The notes under the pieces are model-generated. The model saw only the letters and a list, made by a program, of their open reading frames with translations, made no database searches and was not told the DNA's origin. From positions 310,001 through 374,000 of the forward strand of contig NZ_JAAOYW010000003.1 in the NCBI RefSeq assembly GCF_011761235.1: a DNA stretch of 64,000 bases, read 5' to 3'. Source of the DNA: Frigoribacterium faeni. GTDB taxonomy: Bacteria; Actinomycetota; Actinomycetes; Actinomycetales; Microbacteriaceae. Below, in pieces: positions 13,744 to 22,409 of the stretch. Made by a program: the position numbers and the translations under genes. Positions within the stretch are counted from its first letter, which is position 1. Each line of letters starts with the position of its first letter.

Positions 13744-16152
13744 TCAGCGCCCGAACTCCCACTCGACGACCTCGGGCAGGTCCTCGCCGTGCTCGTAGGC
13801 CCAGGCCCGGGCCTCGTCGCGCTTGGCCTCGAACTCGGCGACGAGCTCCGGGTGCGCCTCGGCCAGGCCGGGCACGCGGTGCAGCACGTCGAGCACGAGC
13901 CGGAACCGGTCGATGTCGTTGAGCATCGCCATGTCGAAGGGCGTCGTGGTCGTGCCCTTCTCCTGGAACCCGCGCACGTGGAGGCCGTCGTGGTTGGTGC
14001 GCCGGTAGGTCAGCTGGTGCACGAGCGACGGGTAGCCGTGGAAGTCGAAGACGACCGGCCTCGACGTCGTGAAGAGGGCGTCGAAGTCGTCGCTGGTCAG
14101 GCCGTGCGAGTGCTCGTCAGCGTCCTGCAGGCGCATCAGGTCGACGACGTTGACGACGCGCGTCACGAGGTCGGGGAGGCGCCGTCGGAGGATGTCGGCG
14201 GCCGCCACCGTCTCGAGGGTGGGCACGTCGCCCGCGCACGCGAGGACGACGTCGGGGTCGACCCCCTCGACGGGCGTGCCCTCGGTGCCGGCCCACTCCC
14301 AGATGCCGGCGCCGGCGGCCACGTGGGCCTCCGCCTCGGTCAGCGACAGCCAGGCGGGCGCCTCCTGCTTGCCGGCCACGATCACGTTGACGGTGTCGGT
14401 CGTGCGGAGGGCGTGGTCGGCGACGGCGAGCAGGGTGTTCGCGTCCGGGGCCAGGTAGATGCGCACGAGGTGCGCCTGCTTGTTCACGACGACGTCGAGG
14501 AACCCCGGGTCCTGGTGGGAGAAGCCGTTGTGGTCCTGCCGCCAGACGTGCGACGAGAGCAGGTACGTGAACGACGAGATCGGCTCGCGCCAGTCGATGT
14601 CGGTCGAGCTCTCGAGCCACTTGGCGTGCTGGTTGAACATGGAGTCGACGATGTGCACGAAGGCCTCGTACGTGTTGAGCAGGCCGTGCCGGCCGGTGAG
14701 CAGGTAGCCCTCCATCAGCCCCTGCAGCAGGTGCTCGCTGAGCACCTCCATGACGCGGCCGCTGTGCGCGACGTGCTCGTCCTCCTCGTCGATGCGGGCC
14801 GCCCAGACGCGGTCGGTGACGTCGAAGACCGGGTCGAGGCGGTTCGAGACCGTCTCGTCCGGCCCGAAGAGGCGGAACGTCGACGGGTTGTCGCGCACGA
14901 CGTCGGCCAGCCAGCGGCCGAGCACGCGGGTGGCCTCGGCCGTGGTGCGGCGGTCGTCGCCGGTCTCGACGGCGTGCGACCGGTAGTCGGTCAGCGAGAG
15001 CGGCCGGCGGACGAGCCCGCCGTTGGCCGCGGGGACGGCGCTCATGCGCTTCTCGCCGCGGGGTCGCAGCTCGTCGAGGAACGCGGCGGGGGCGCCGTCG
15101 GCGTCGAAGAGCTCGTCCGCGTCGTACGAGCGCATCCAGGAGTCGAGCTGGGCACGGTGGTCGTCGTCCTCGCGCACTCCGCTCAGCGGGACCTGGTGGG
15201 CGCGCCAGGTGCCCTCGACCTTCTCGCCGTCGACCACCCGCGGGCCGGTCCAGCCCTTGGGGGTGCGCAGCACGATCATCGGCCAGCGCGGTCGCTCCGT
15301 GGTCTCGCCGGCGCGTGCCTCGTGCTGGATCTGGTCGATGCGGGCGAAGGCCTCGTCGAGGGCCGCGGCCATCTGCGTGTGCACGACCATCGGGTCCTGG
15401 CCGTCGAAGCCGCCGGAGACGACGATCGGCTGGTAGCCGTAGCCGCGGAACAGCTCGAGCAGCTCGCCCTCGGGGATGCGCGCCAGGATCGTGGGGTTCG
15501 CGATCTTGTAGCCGTTGAGGTTGAGGATCGGCAGCACGGCGCCGTCGTGCACCGTGTCGAGCAGCTTGTTCGCGTGCCAGCTCGTCGCGAGCGGCCCGGT
15601 CTCGGCCTCGCCGTCGCCGATCACGCAGACCGCGACGAGGTCGGGGGAGTCGAGCACGGCCCCGTAGGCGTGGCTGAGCGAGTAGCCGAGCTCGCCGCCC
15701 TCGTTGATCGAGCCGGGGGTCTCGGGCGCCGCGTGCGACGGGATGCCGCCCGGGGCCGAGAACTGCCGGAACAGCTCGCGCATGCCGTCGCGGTCGAGCG
15801 CCACCTTCGGGAACAGCTCGCTGTACGTGTGCTCGAGCCAGGTGTTCGCCACCATGGCCGGCCCGCCGTGGCCGGGGCCGCAGACGTACAGCAGGTCGCG
15901 GTCGTCGCGCCGGATCACCCGGTTCAGGTGGGCGTAGACGAGGCTCAGCGCGGGGGAGGTGCCCCAGTGGCCGAGCAGACGGGGCTTGATGTCGTCGCGG
16001 GCGATCGGCCGGTCGAGGAGGGGGTTGTCACGCAGGTAGATCTGCCCGACGGTCAGGTAGTTGGCCGCGCGCCACCAGGCGTCGACGAGCTCGAGGTCGG
16101 CGGGGGCGGCGGGGACTGCCGGGGCCGCCGGGGACGGGGTCGTGTCGCTCAT
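13744..16152 (-). CDS. xfp: Phosphoketolase (xylulose-5-phosphate/fructose-6-phosphate)
   Basis: An 802-residue TPP enzyme, matching the usual 790-830. It cleaves xylulose-5-P (and often fructose-6-P) with phosphate to acetyl-phosphate plus glyceraldehyde-3-P (or erythrose-4-P). Seen: LLGHWGTSPALSLVYAHLNR, the TPP-binding GDGEAETGPLATSWHANK, the active-site region VCGPGHGGPAMVAN, SHAAPETPGSINEGGELGYSL, and a C-terminal RGFQEKGTTTTPFDM. The ATG at 16152 overlaps the stop of the GH15 gene, so sugar hydrolysis and this carbon shunt are translationally coupled. Cytosolic. Substrate range not readable. Confidence 0.96.
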   Translation of the reverse strand: MSDTTPSPAAPAVPAAPADLELVDAWWRAANYLTVGQIYLRDNPLLDRPIARDDIKPRLLGHWGTSPALSLVYAHLNRVIRRDDRDLLYVCGPGHGGPAMVANTWLEHTYSELFPKVALDRDGMRELFRQFSAPGGIPSHAAPETPGSINEGGELGYSLSHAYGAVLDSPDLVAVCVIGDGEAETGPLATSWHANKLLDTVHDGAVLPILNLNGYKIANPTILARIPEGELLELFRGYGYQPIVVSGGFDGQDPMVVHTQMAAALDEAFARIDQIQHEARAGETTERPRWPMIVLRTPKGWTGPRVVDGEKVEGTWRAHQVPLSGVREDDDHRAQLDSWMRSYDADELFDADGAPAAFLDELRPRGEKRMSAVPAANGGLVRRPLSLTDYRSHAVETGDDRRTTAEATRVLGRWLADVVRDNPSTFRLFGPDETVSNRLDPVFDVTDRVWAARIDEEDEHVAHSGRVMEVLSEHLLQGLMEGYLLTGRHGLLNTYEAFVHIVDSMFNQHAKWLESSTDIDWREPISSFTYLLSSHVWRQDHNGFSHQDPGFLDVVVNKQAHLVRIYLAPDANTLLAVADHALRTTDTVNVIVAGKQEAPAWLSLTEAEAHVAAGAGIWEWAGTEGTPVEGVDPDVVLACAGDVPTLETVAAADILRRRLPDLVTRVVNVVDLMRLQDADEHSHGLTSDDFDALFTTSRPVVFDFHGYPSLVHQLTYRRTNHDGLHVRGFQEKGTTTTPFDMAMLNDIDRFRLVLDVLHRVPGLAEAHPELVAEFEAKRDEARAWAYEHGEDLPEVVEWEFGR

Positions 16153-18095
16153 CGGTTCTCCTGCCGATCGTCGCCGTCGCCGTCGCCGTCGCGCTCGCCC
16201 TCGGGCTGTTCGCCGAGCTCGGTGCGCATCTCGTCGATCGTGATGGCCGCGTTGACGAGCGCGAGGTGGCTGAGTCCCTGCGGCATGTTGCCGAGGAACT
16301 GCCCGTCGTCGGCGCTGATCATCTCGGTGAACAGGCCGAGGTCGTTGGACTGCACGACCAGCTCGTCCATCAGGTCGACGGCCTCGTCGATGCGGCCGAC
16401 GCAGGCGAGCGCGGAGGCGAGCCAGAACGCGCACGCCACGAAGGTGCCCTCCTCGGCGTCGACGCCGCTGTAGCGGAACACGAGGGGGCCGGCGCCGAGC
16501 TCGGCGCGGATCGTGTCGATGGTGCGCGACATGCGCTCGCCGCGGTCGAAGCCGCTCGGGGCGTGCAGCAGCACCGAGGCGTCGAGGGCGTCGCTGTCGG
16601 GGTGCATGAGGTACGCGCCCCTCTCTTCCGACCAGCCGTGCTCGTCGATCCACTCGACGATCAGGTCGCGGTTGCGGCGCCAGTGGGCGAGGTCGTCCTC
16701 TGAGGGGTGCAGCTGGCCGATGTCGACGAGTCCGAGCGCGGCGTCGATGGCCTGCCAGCAGCCCATCTTGCTGCTGACGTAGTGCTGCTCCTCGCCGAGC
16801 TCCCAGATGCCGCTGTCCTTCTCCTGCCAGCGCCGGCACGCGTCGTCGGCGAAGCCCGCCAGGAGGTCCTGGGTGGACGCGTCGAGCATGTTGCCGCCGT
16901 GCGCGTACTGGCTCATGACCGCGATGATGTCCGCGAAGACGCCGAGCTGCAGCTGCCCGCCCGCCGGGTTGCCGGCGTAGACGGGGCCGATGCCCCGCCA
17001 GCCCTCGGACTCCGTCTCGCGGGTGCCGCCGGGCACGTCGCCGTCCAGCTCGAGGAAGATGTGCATCTCGTGGCCGTTGGCCTTGAGCGCCGACAGCAGC
17101 CACGACACGGCCGCGTGCGGCTCTTCGCGGAGCCCGAAGCGGAGCAGCGCGTTGACCGTGTAGGCCAGGTCGCGGACCCACGCGAAGCGGTAGTCCCAGT
17201 TCTTGTCGCCGGTGAAGTTCTCGGGCAGCGCCGTCGTGGCGGCCGCCGCGATGGCGCCGGTGGGGCTGTAGATGAGCAGCTTCAGGGCGAGGGCGCTGCG
17301 GTGCACGGCGTCGGCCCACGGGCCGTCCCAGCTGAACTCGGTCGACCAGCCCTCCCAGTTCTCGATGGTGCGGTCGATGCCCTGGTCGACCACGCGGGGG
17401 TCGGGCAGGTGCAGCGGCTCGTCCTCGACGCCGCAGAGGCACAGGAGCGACCGGGAGCCCTCGGAGGTCGTGAACGACCCGCGGAACTCGAGCGGGCCGT
17501 CGGCGTCGCCGTCGCCCGGCTCGGTGGGGTCGGTGCGGCCGTGCTCGAAGCCGACCAGGGCGAGGTTGATGTCGGCCGCCCGGAGCACCGGACCGTGCAC
17601 CGTGTCGACACGGGTGACGGGGTGTGTGCCGAAGGCGTTGCCCGGCACGACGGCCCAGCGCATCTCGACGGACCCTTCGAGGCCGTCGACGCGGCGCGCG
17701 AGCTCGCCCCAGGGCAGTCGGCCGGCGACGCCCGTGACCAGGGCGTCCGTCACCTCGACGGTGCCCGTCGACGTGCGGAACCGCGTGCGCAGCACGTTCG
17801 TGCCGGGCACGTAGGCCCGCTGCACCTCGAAGTCGTCCGTGACGGGGCGCAGCTCGACCCGGCCGCCGTCGGCCGCGTCGACGATGCCCGAGAACACGGG
17901 GTCGCTCGGCAGCGACGGGAACGGCAGCCAGTCGATCTGCCCGTCGCGGGCGATCAGGGCCACGGTGCGGCCGTCGCCGATGGCGCCGTACGACCGGAGC
18001 GCGACGTAGCCGTCCTCGCGGGGGTCGGGCGCCGACCAGGAGTCGTCGTGGAAGGAGTCGGTGTCGTCGGGCGCGGTCTCGAGGGTGTCGGTCAC
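16149..18095 (-). CDS. Glycoside hydrolase family 15 (glucoamylase/trehalase-like)
   Basis: A 648-residue (alpha/alpha)6-barrel hydrolase of the actinobacterial GH15 group, which includes trehalases and glucan 1,4-alpha-glucosidases. An N-terminal beta domain (about 30-270, YGAIGDGRTVALIARDGQIDWLPFP) precedes the catalytic domain with NWDYRFAWVRDLAYTVNALL, SEGWRGIGPVYAGNPAGGQLQLG and a late EEGTFVACAFWLASALA that should carry the base. No signal peptide, so cytosolic; trehalose or maltooligosaccharides are the likely substrates. GTG start at 18095; it overlaps phosphoketolase by 4 nt. The last 15 residues are an Asp/Gly-rich tail. Confidence 0.9.
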   Translation of the reverse strand: MTDTLETAPDDTDSFHDDSWSAPDPREDGYVALRSYGAIGDGRTVALIARDGQIDWLPFPSLPSDPVFSGIVDAADGGRVELRPVTDDFEVQRAYVPGTNVLRTRFRTSTGTVEVTDALVTGVAGRLPWGELARRVDGLEGSVEMRWAVVPGNAFGTHPVTRVDTVHGPVLRAADINLALVGFEHGRTDPTEPGDGDADGPLEFRGSFTTSEGSRSLLCLCGVEDEPLHLPDPRVVDQGIDRTIENWEGWSTEFSWDGPWADAVHRSALALKLLIYSPTGAIAAAATTALPENFTGDKNWDYRFAWVRDLAYTVNALLRFGLREEPHAAVSWLLSALKANGHEMHIFLELDGDVPGGTRETESEGWRGIGPVYAGNPAGGQLQLGVFADIIAVMSQYAHGGNMLDASTQDLLAGFADDACRRWQEKDSGIWELGEEQHYVSSKMGCWQAIDAALGLVDIGQLHPSEDDLAHWRRNRDLIVEWIDEHGWSEERGAYLMHPDSDALDASVLLHAPSGFDRGERMSRTIDTIRAELGAGPLVFRYSGVDAEEGTFVACAFWLASALACVGRIDEAVDLMDELVVQSNDLGLFTEMISADDGQFLGNMPQGLSHLALVNAAITIDEMRTELGEQPEGERDGDGDGDDRQENR

Positions 18096-18219
18096 CCGTC
18101 CTACGGTGCTCCTGGTCGCCTCCTCGTGCTCGCCGCTGACAGGGGTCTGTGCGGTACGGGCGACGCGGCGTACCCCTGGGGAGGAGGCGGCAGCCAGGCC
18201 GGACGCGTAGACGGGGGAG

Positions 18220-19095
18220 ATGACCGAGACCCGCACCCCCCGTCCTCGCCTGTTCCTCGACGCCCGGGCGACCCTCGGCGAGAGCCCCGTGTGGGACGTC
18301 GACGCGCAGGAGCTCGTCTGGACGGACATCCCGCCCGGGCTGCTGCACCGCACGTCGGCGGACGGCCTCCGCGACCGGTCGCTGCCGATGGACCCGCCCC
18401 TCCCCAGCTTCCAGCGCCGTCGGGGCGGCGGCCTCATCGCCGCCCTCGAGGACCGCGTCGTCCTCGCCGAGGACGACGGCGGGTCGCTGCAGGTGCTCGC
18501 GACGGTCGAGCTCGCGAAGGAGGGCATGCGCCTCAACGAGGGCAAGTGCGACCCCTTCGGCGCGTTCGTGGTCGGGGCGACCGACCCCGACGGCGCCCCC
18601 GTCGCCGGCCTGTGGCGCGTCGGCCCCGACGGCGCGGTGACCCTGCTGCGCGACGACTTCACGACCACCAACGGCTTCGAGTGGAACGACGACGGGTCGG
18701 AGATCTACCTCACCGACACCGGCGCCGAGACGATCTACCGGGCGTCGTGGGACGCCGAGGGCACCCTCGGCGAGCTCGTCCCCTTCTCGTCGGGCGGTTC
18801 GCACGACGGCCTCGCCCGCGACGAGCGCGGCGAGTTCTGGGGAGCGATCTACGGCGAGAGCGTCGTCGTGCACCTCGACCGCGACGGTGACGTCGTCGAG
18901 CGGATCGAGTTCCCCGTGCCGAACCTCACGGGCATCGGCTTCGGCGGCGCCGACCTGCGCACCCTCTTCGTGCTGTCGGCACGCGAGCACCTCGACGCCG
19001 ACCAGCTGGCCGAGCACCCGCTGAGCGGCGGCGTCTTCGCGCTCGACCTCGACCGGGCCGGGCGGGCCCCGTTCCTCTTCGGCCCGCAGGACTGA
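18220..19095 (+). CDS. SMP-30/gluconolactonase-family protein
   Basis: A 291-residue six-bladed beta-propeller lactonase. It opens LFLDARATLGESPVWDVDAQELVWTDI, as in SMP-30 proteins, and has the metal/active-site stretches TTNGFEWNDDGSEIYLTDT and GSHDGLARDERGEFWGA. It would hydrolyse a sugar lactone (for example gluconolactone) to the acid, a substrate for the gluconate genes at 3-5 kb, although the two loci are not adjacent. Start at 18220 has a GGGGGAG ribosome site. Divergent from the GH15 gene. Confidence 0.9.
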   Translation: MTETRTPRPRLFLDARATLGESPVWDVDAQELVWTDIPPGLLHRTSADGLRDRSLPMDPPLPSFQRRRGGGLIAALEDRVVLAEDDGGSLQVLATVELAKEGMRLNEGKCDPFGAFVVGATDPDGAPVAGLWRVGPDGAVTLLRDDFTTTNGFEWNDDGSEIYLTDTGAETIYRASWDAEGTLGELVPFSSGGSHDGLARDERGEFWGAIYGESVVVHLDRDGDVVERIEFPVPNLTGIGFGGADLRTLFVLSAREHLDADQLAEHPLSGGVFALDLDRAGRAPFLFGPQD

Positions 19096-19108
19096 CCCGG
19101 CACGCCGA

Positions 19109-19147
19109 AGGGCCCCGAGGAGGCGCGGTGCGCGTCCCCGGGGCCCT
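19109..19147. terminator. Hairpin terminator carrying the dispersed 10-mer in its loop
   Basis: AGGGCCCCG (19109-19117) pairs with CGGGGCCCT (19139-19147). The loop holds a GGAGGCGCGG copy at 19119-19128. It sits between the converging SMP-30 and FAD-reductase genes. Confidence 0.75.
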
Positions 19148-19168
19148 CGCGGTGCCGGCCGGGCCGGC

Positions 19169-20404
19169 TCAGATCCGCCCGACGAGCCCGTCGCGCGACA
19201 GGTCGGCCCCCTCGGCCAGGACGGCGCGGGCGGCGTCCCGGGCGCCCTCGACGTTCCACAGCAGCACGCCGGCGACGGCACCGTCGGCCAGGTAGTACGC
19301 GACGGCCGCCCCGTCGCCCTCGTCGTCGACGATCGTCTCGAGCGACGCGTCGAGCGTGCCGACGGCCTCGTACGAGATGTCGAACACGCGCGAGTAGTAG
19401 TACGGCGTGTGGCCGTACTGCTCCGTCGACCCGGCCATCACCCGGCCGACGACGGCGCCCTGCTCCTTCGCGTTGTCGACGTGCTCGACGCGGCGGCGGC
19501 CCAGGATGCGGTCCGGGTACGACGCGACGTCGCCCGCCGCGAAGACGTCCGGGTCGGAGGTGCGCAGCGAGGCGTCGACGACGATGCCGTCCTCCACCTC
19601 GAGGCCCGCGGCCTCGGCCAGCTCCGTCGACGGGGCGATGCCGAGGCCCACGGCGACGGCGTCGGCGTCGAGGGCCGACCCGTCGTCGAGCTCGAGGCGC
19701 AGCCCCGTGTCGGAGGCCGTGCCGCGCTCGACGCGACGACCGCGCACCAGCGCGACGCCCGCCTCCTCGAAGGCCGCCTGGAACCGCGTCGCGATCTCGG
19801 CGGGGAACACCGAGCCGCCGAGCACGTCGTCGGGCGTGACGAGGGTCACGCGGGTGTCGTTCTGCACGAGGGCGGCCGCGAGCTCGGTCCCGATGTAGCT
19901 GCCGCCCACCACGACGACGTGGCGGCCGCCGCCCGACAGCGAGCGCAGGCGCCGGTAGTCGGCCGCGGTGCGGAAGTGCACGACGCGGTCGTCGTCGGGC
20001 AGGTCGAGCCGCGTCGGCGAGCCGCCGGTCGCGAGCAGGAGGCGCCCCCACGACACGGTCCGCCCGTCGTCGGTCGTCAGGGTGCGGGCCGCGCGGTCGA
20101 TCCCGGTCACCCTGGTGCGCAGGCGGATCTCGGCCCCCGAGGCCTCGCGGGTGCCGAGGTCGTTGTCGGCCTCGGAGTAGTCGGGGTCGATCCAGAGCTT
20201 CTTCGAGAGGGCCGGGCGGGTGTACGGCTCGTCGACGTCGTCGCTGACGACGAGGACGGTCGCGTCGGGGGCGGCTTCGTGGATCGCCGTCACGGCCGCG
20301 TCGGCGGTCATGCCTCCGCCGACGACGACGTGGTCGTAGGCCTCGGGCGCGTCGGCGGTGCGGGCGCCGGGTGCGGCGGTGTCGGGGGCGTTGCTGTCGG
20401 TCAT
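19169..20404 (-). CDS. FAD-dependent NAD(P)H oxidoreductase (ferredoxin/rubredoxin reductase-like)
   Basis: A 411-residue flavoprotein of the pyridine-nucleotide reductase superfamily, without the redox-active CxxxxC of disulfide reductases. It has the FAD site VVVGGGMTADAA near residue 31, PALSKKLW, the NAD site VVVGGSYIGTELAAAL near 165, FAD-contact DVFAAGDVASYPD, and a reductase C-terminal domain. This layout is that of ferredoxin/rubredoxin reductases and AIF-like proteins. ATG at 20404 with GGAGG 5 nt upstream. Its electron partner is not in the window. A terminator separates it from dps. Confidence 0.88.
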   Translation of the reverse strand: MTDSNAPDTAAPGARTADAPEAYDHVVVGGGMTADAAVTAIHEAAPDATVLVVSDDVDEPYTRPALSKKLWIDPDYSEADNDLGTREASGAEIRLRTRVTGIDRAARTLTTDDGRTVSWGRLLLATGGSPTRLDLPDDDRVVHFRTAADYRRLRSLSGGGRHVVVVGGSYIGTELAAALVQNDTRVTLVTPDDVLGGSVFPAEIATRFQAAFEEAGVALVRGRRVERGTASDTGLRLELDDGSALDADAVAVGLGIAPSTELAEAAGLEVEDGIVVDASLRTSDPDVFAAGDVASYPDRILGRRRVEHVDNAKEQGAVVGRVMAGSTEQYGHTPYYYSRVFDISYEAVGTLDASLETIVDDEGDGAAVAYYLADGAVAGVLLWNVEGARDAARAVLAEGADLSRDGLVGRI

Positions 20405-20426
20405 GGTTCCTCCGGGGGTGCGAGAA

Positions 20427-20472
20427 GGGCACCGCACCGGAGGTCGCGTAGGAGATCTCCGGGGCGGTGCCC
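20427..20472. terminator. Hairpin terminator downstream of dps
   Basis: GGGCACCGC then CCGGAG (20427-20442) pairs with CTCCGG then GCGGTGCCC (20457-20472), 15 pairs and one mismatch. It separates dps from the FAD-reductase gene on the same strand, so they are separate transcripts. Confidence 0.8.
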
Positions 20473-20507
20473 AGTCGTGGTCGCCCGCACGGGCGGGCAG
20501 GTGGGTG

Positions 20508-21047
20508 CTAGTTGGCGACGGCGCCGACGCGGTCCTGGCCCTCGGCCATGGCGTCCTCGTCGCGGTCGCGCGTGTCGGCGGACTTCGCGTCCTGCTCGGG
20601 GTGGCGGTTCTCGGCGCCGGTCATCCAGGCGAGCTGCTCGAGGCGCTCGAGGATGCTGTGCAGCACGTCGGCCGTCGTGGGGTCCTCGTCGTCGACGTCG
20701 TCGTGCACCGTGCGCATGGTCGACGTGACGGCGTACATGCGGTCGACGATGAGGTCGACGACCGCGGTCGTCTCGACGGGGCCGGCCGGGAACTGCGGCA
20801 GGCTCGTCTGCGACGACACCGTGTTCGAGCGGCCGTCGGGCACGAGGTACACGGCGCGCATGCGCTCCGCGACCTCGTCGCTGAACTCGCGGGCGGCGTC
20901 GACGATCTCGTCGAGCTGCAGGTGCAGGTCGCGGAAGTTGCTGCCGAGCAGGTTCCAGTGGGCCTGCTTGCCCTGGACGTGCAGCTCGATCAGGTCGACG
21001 AGGACCTTCTGCATGGACTCGCGGAGTTCGGGGGATCCTTGGAACAT
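20508..21047 (-). CDS. dps: Dps family ferritin-like DNA-protecting protein
   Basis: A 179-residue protein that stores iron and protects DNA by using H2O2 to oxidise Fe(II); it forms dodecamers. Ferroxidase ligands fit H30 (in KQAHWNLLG), H42, D57 and E61 (REFSDEVAERM). Start at 21047 has AAGGAG 6 nt upstream. The last 30 residues (ENRHPEQDAKSADTRDRDEDA) form an acidic tail beyond the Dps core. Fits the redox theme with OhrR and mycoredoxin. Peroxide or stationary-phase control is expected for the family but not seen in sequence. Confidence 0.95.
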   Translation of the reverse strand: MFQGSPELRESMQKVLVDLIELHVQGKQAHWNLLGSNFRDLHLQLDEIVDAAREFSDEVAERMRAVYLVPDGRSNTVSSQTSLPQFPAGPVETTAVVDLIVDRMYAVTSTMRTVHDDVDDEDPTTADVLHSILERLEQLAWMTGAENRHPEQDAKSADTRDRDEDAMAEGQDRVGAVAN

Positions 21048-21175
21048 GGGGGCTCCTTCAGTCGTGGGGGCGGGCGGCCCTCCGGCCGCTGCGTCGCACC
21101 CGTCGGGTGCGGAGTGGAACGGTAGTCCCGCGCGGTGGAGCGGCGTTCCAGGTTCCGGGGGACACGCCCCGCCGA

Positions 21176-21185
21176 GGAGGCGCGG
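21176..21185. repeat. Dispersed GGAGGCGCGG copy in the dps/21300 divergent gap
   Basis: GCCGAGGAGGCGCGGGC, exact copy of the 10-mer with its common flanks. The rest of the 252-bp gap (21048-21299) shows a small GCACCC/GGGTGC hairpin and a weak -10 candidate TATCTT before the 21300 gene. Confidence 0.8.
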
Positions 21186-21299
21186 GCGCGGCCGCGACGA
21201 CCGCCCCGGCCGAAACCGGCGGCGTGGTATCTTCTCGACCACGGCCCGGAGGCGGCCGACCGACGGGCGCCGCAGCCCGTCCGGCTCTGAGGGGGGCAC

Positions 21300-21662
21300 A
21301 TGGGCGAGGGATCGCAGGGCTTCGAGTCCGTCGAGGTGACGCGGCTGCGTCGCGAGATCGAGAGCGCGTGGGGCGCCTTCGACGACATCGACCAGATGTC
21401 GTGGGACCACCGCGTGCTCGTGGTCCGCTACGTCGTCGGCGCGCTGCCCGACGCGGCGAGCACCGCCGCCCGCGCCGGCCACTCCGGCCTCGCGCTCCGC
21501 CTCCTCGCCGACGCCGCGGAGTTCCCGCCGCCGTGGGCGTCGATCTGCACCGGCTGGCAGGAGGCGCTCGCCGCCTCCGTCGCCGCCGTCGAGTGCCGGC
21601 CCGCGCCGCTGTGGCTCGACGACGAGAGCGCCGGCTCGGCCGCGGCGCACAGCATCGCCTGA
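21300..21662 (+). CDS. Hypothetical protein, 120 aa
   Basis: Not recognised. It begins MGEGSQGFESVEVTRLRREIES and has a WDHRVLVVRYVVGAL helix and an Ala-rich middle; predicted soluble and helical. A GGGGGG run precedes the ATG, and a TATCTT -10 candidate lies about 70 nt upstream. It is followed 24 bp later by the leaderless lipase-like gene. The coding signal is consistent across its length. No function assigned. Confidence 0.6.
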   Translation: MGEGSQGFESVEVTRLRREIESAWGAFDDIDQMSWDHRVLVVRYVVGALPDAASTAARAGHSGLALRLLADAAEFPPPWASICTGWQEALAASVAAVECRPAPLWLDDESAGSAAAHSIA

Positions 21663-21686
21663 GCACGTCGTCCTAGCCTCGGCGTC

Positions 21687-22409
21687 ATGACCCCTGCACC
21701 GTCCCGGGGGCGTGGTCGCCGACGGGTCGGCGTGGCACGCTTCGCGCTGACCCTGCTGACCGACTACGCCTACGTCTGGCGCGTGCACCTCGTGCCGAGG
21801 TCGGGCCGCGTCGTGCCGGCGCGCTGGCGGCACGGCGACCGCGCCCCCGTGCTCCTGCTGCCGGGGGTCTACGAGACGTGGCGGTTCCTGCGCCCGGCGG
21901 CGGAGCGGCTCTCCGCCCTCGGGCACCCGATCGTCGTCGTGCCCGGCACGGGCCACAACCGGCGGCCGATCGCCGCGACCGCCGAGGCGGCCCAGCGCAT
22001 CCTCGACGCGCACGACCTGCGAGGCGTGGTCGTGCTCGCGCACAGCAAGGGCGGCCTCGTCGGCAAGACGATGATGGTGGGCACCGACGTCGACGGGCGG
22101 ATCGAGCGCATGGTCGCGGTCAACAGCCCGTTCTCGGGCACCCGCTGGTCGCGGGTGCTGCCGAACCCGGCGCTGCGTGCCTTCTCGCCGCGGGACGCCG
22201 CCCTGCTCCGTCTCGCCGAGCAGCTCTTGGCGAACGGCCGCGTGACGTCGATGGCGTCGCGGTTCGACGCCCACGTGACCGAGGGCAGCGTCCTGCCCGG
22301 CGCGGTCAACGTCGGGTTCCCGGTGGACGGCCACTTCCGGCCCCTGGGCCACGCCCGCTGCGTCGACATGATCGTCGCCGCCGTCAGCGGCCCGAGCCCA
22401 GCGCCCTGA
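21687..22409 (+). CDS. Alpha/beta hydrolase, lipase-like
   Basis: A 240-residue esterase/lipase. The nucleophile elbow is AHSKGG (Ser near residue 119), the Ala-first form known from Bacillus LipA-type lipases. APVLLLPGVYETWRFLRP and the late DGHFRPLGH supply the oxyanion and histidine regions. No clear signal peptide. Leaderless: TAGCCT lies 7 nt before the ATG. Its 3' end overlaps the converging hydrolase by 26 bp (22384-22409). Substrate unknown. Confidence 0.8.
   Translation: MTPAPSRGRGRRRVGVARFALTLLTDYAYVWRVHLVPRSGRVVPARWRHGDRAPVLLLPGVYETWRFLRPAAERLSALGHPIVVVPGTGHNRRPIAATAEAAQRILDAHDLRGVVVLAHSKGGLVGKTMMVGTDVDGRIERMVAVNSPFSGTRWSRVLPNPALRAFSPRDAALLRLAEQLLANGRVTSMASRFDAHVTEGSVLPGAVNVGFPVDGHFRPLGHARCVDMIVAAVSGPSPAP

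Noticed and set aside
13744-19281. One continuous 1845-codon minus-strand frame across phosphoketolase and beyond
   Set aside because: Only the part from 16152 down is phosphoketolase. Upstream of that the frame runs through GH15 and SMP-30 genes in the wrong frame; the overlap at 16149-16152 and motif-complete GH15 fix the boundaries.
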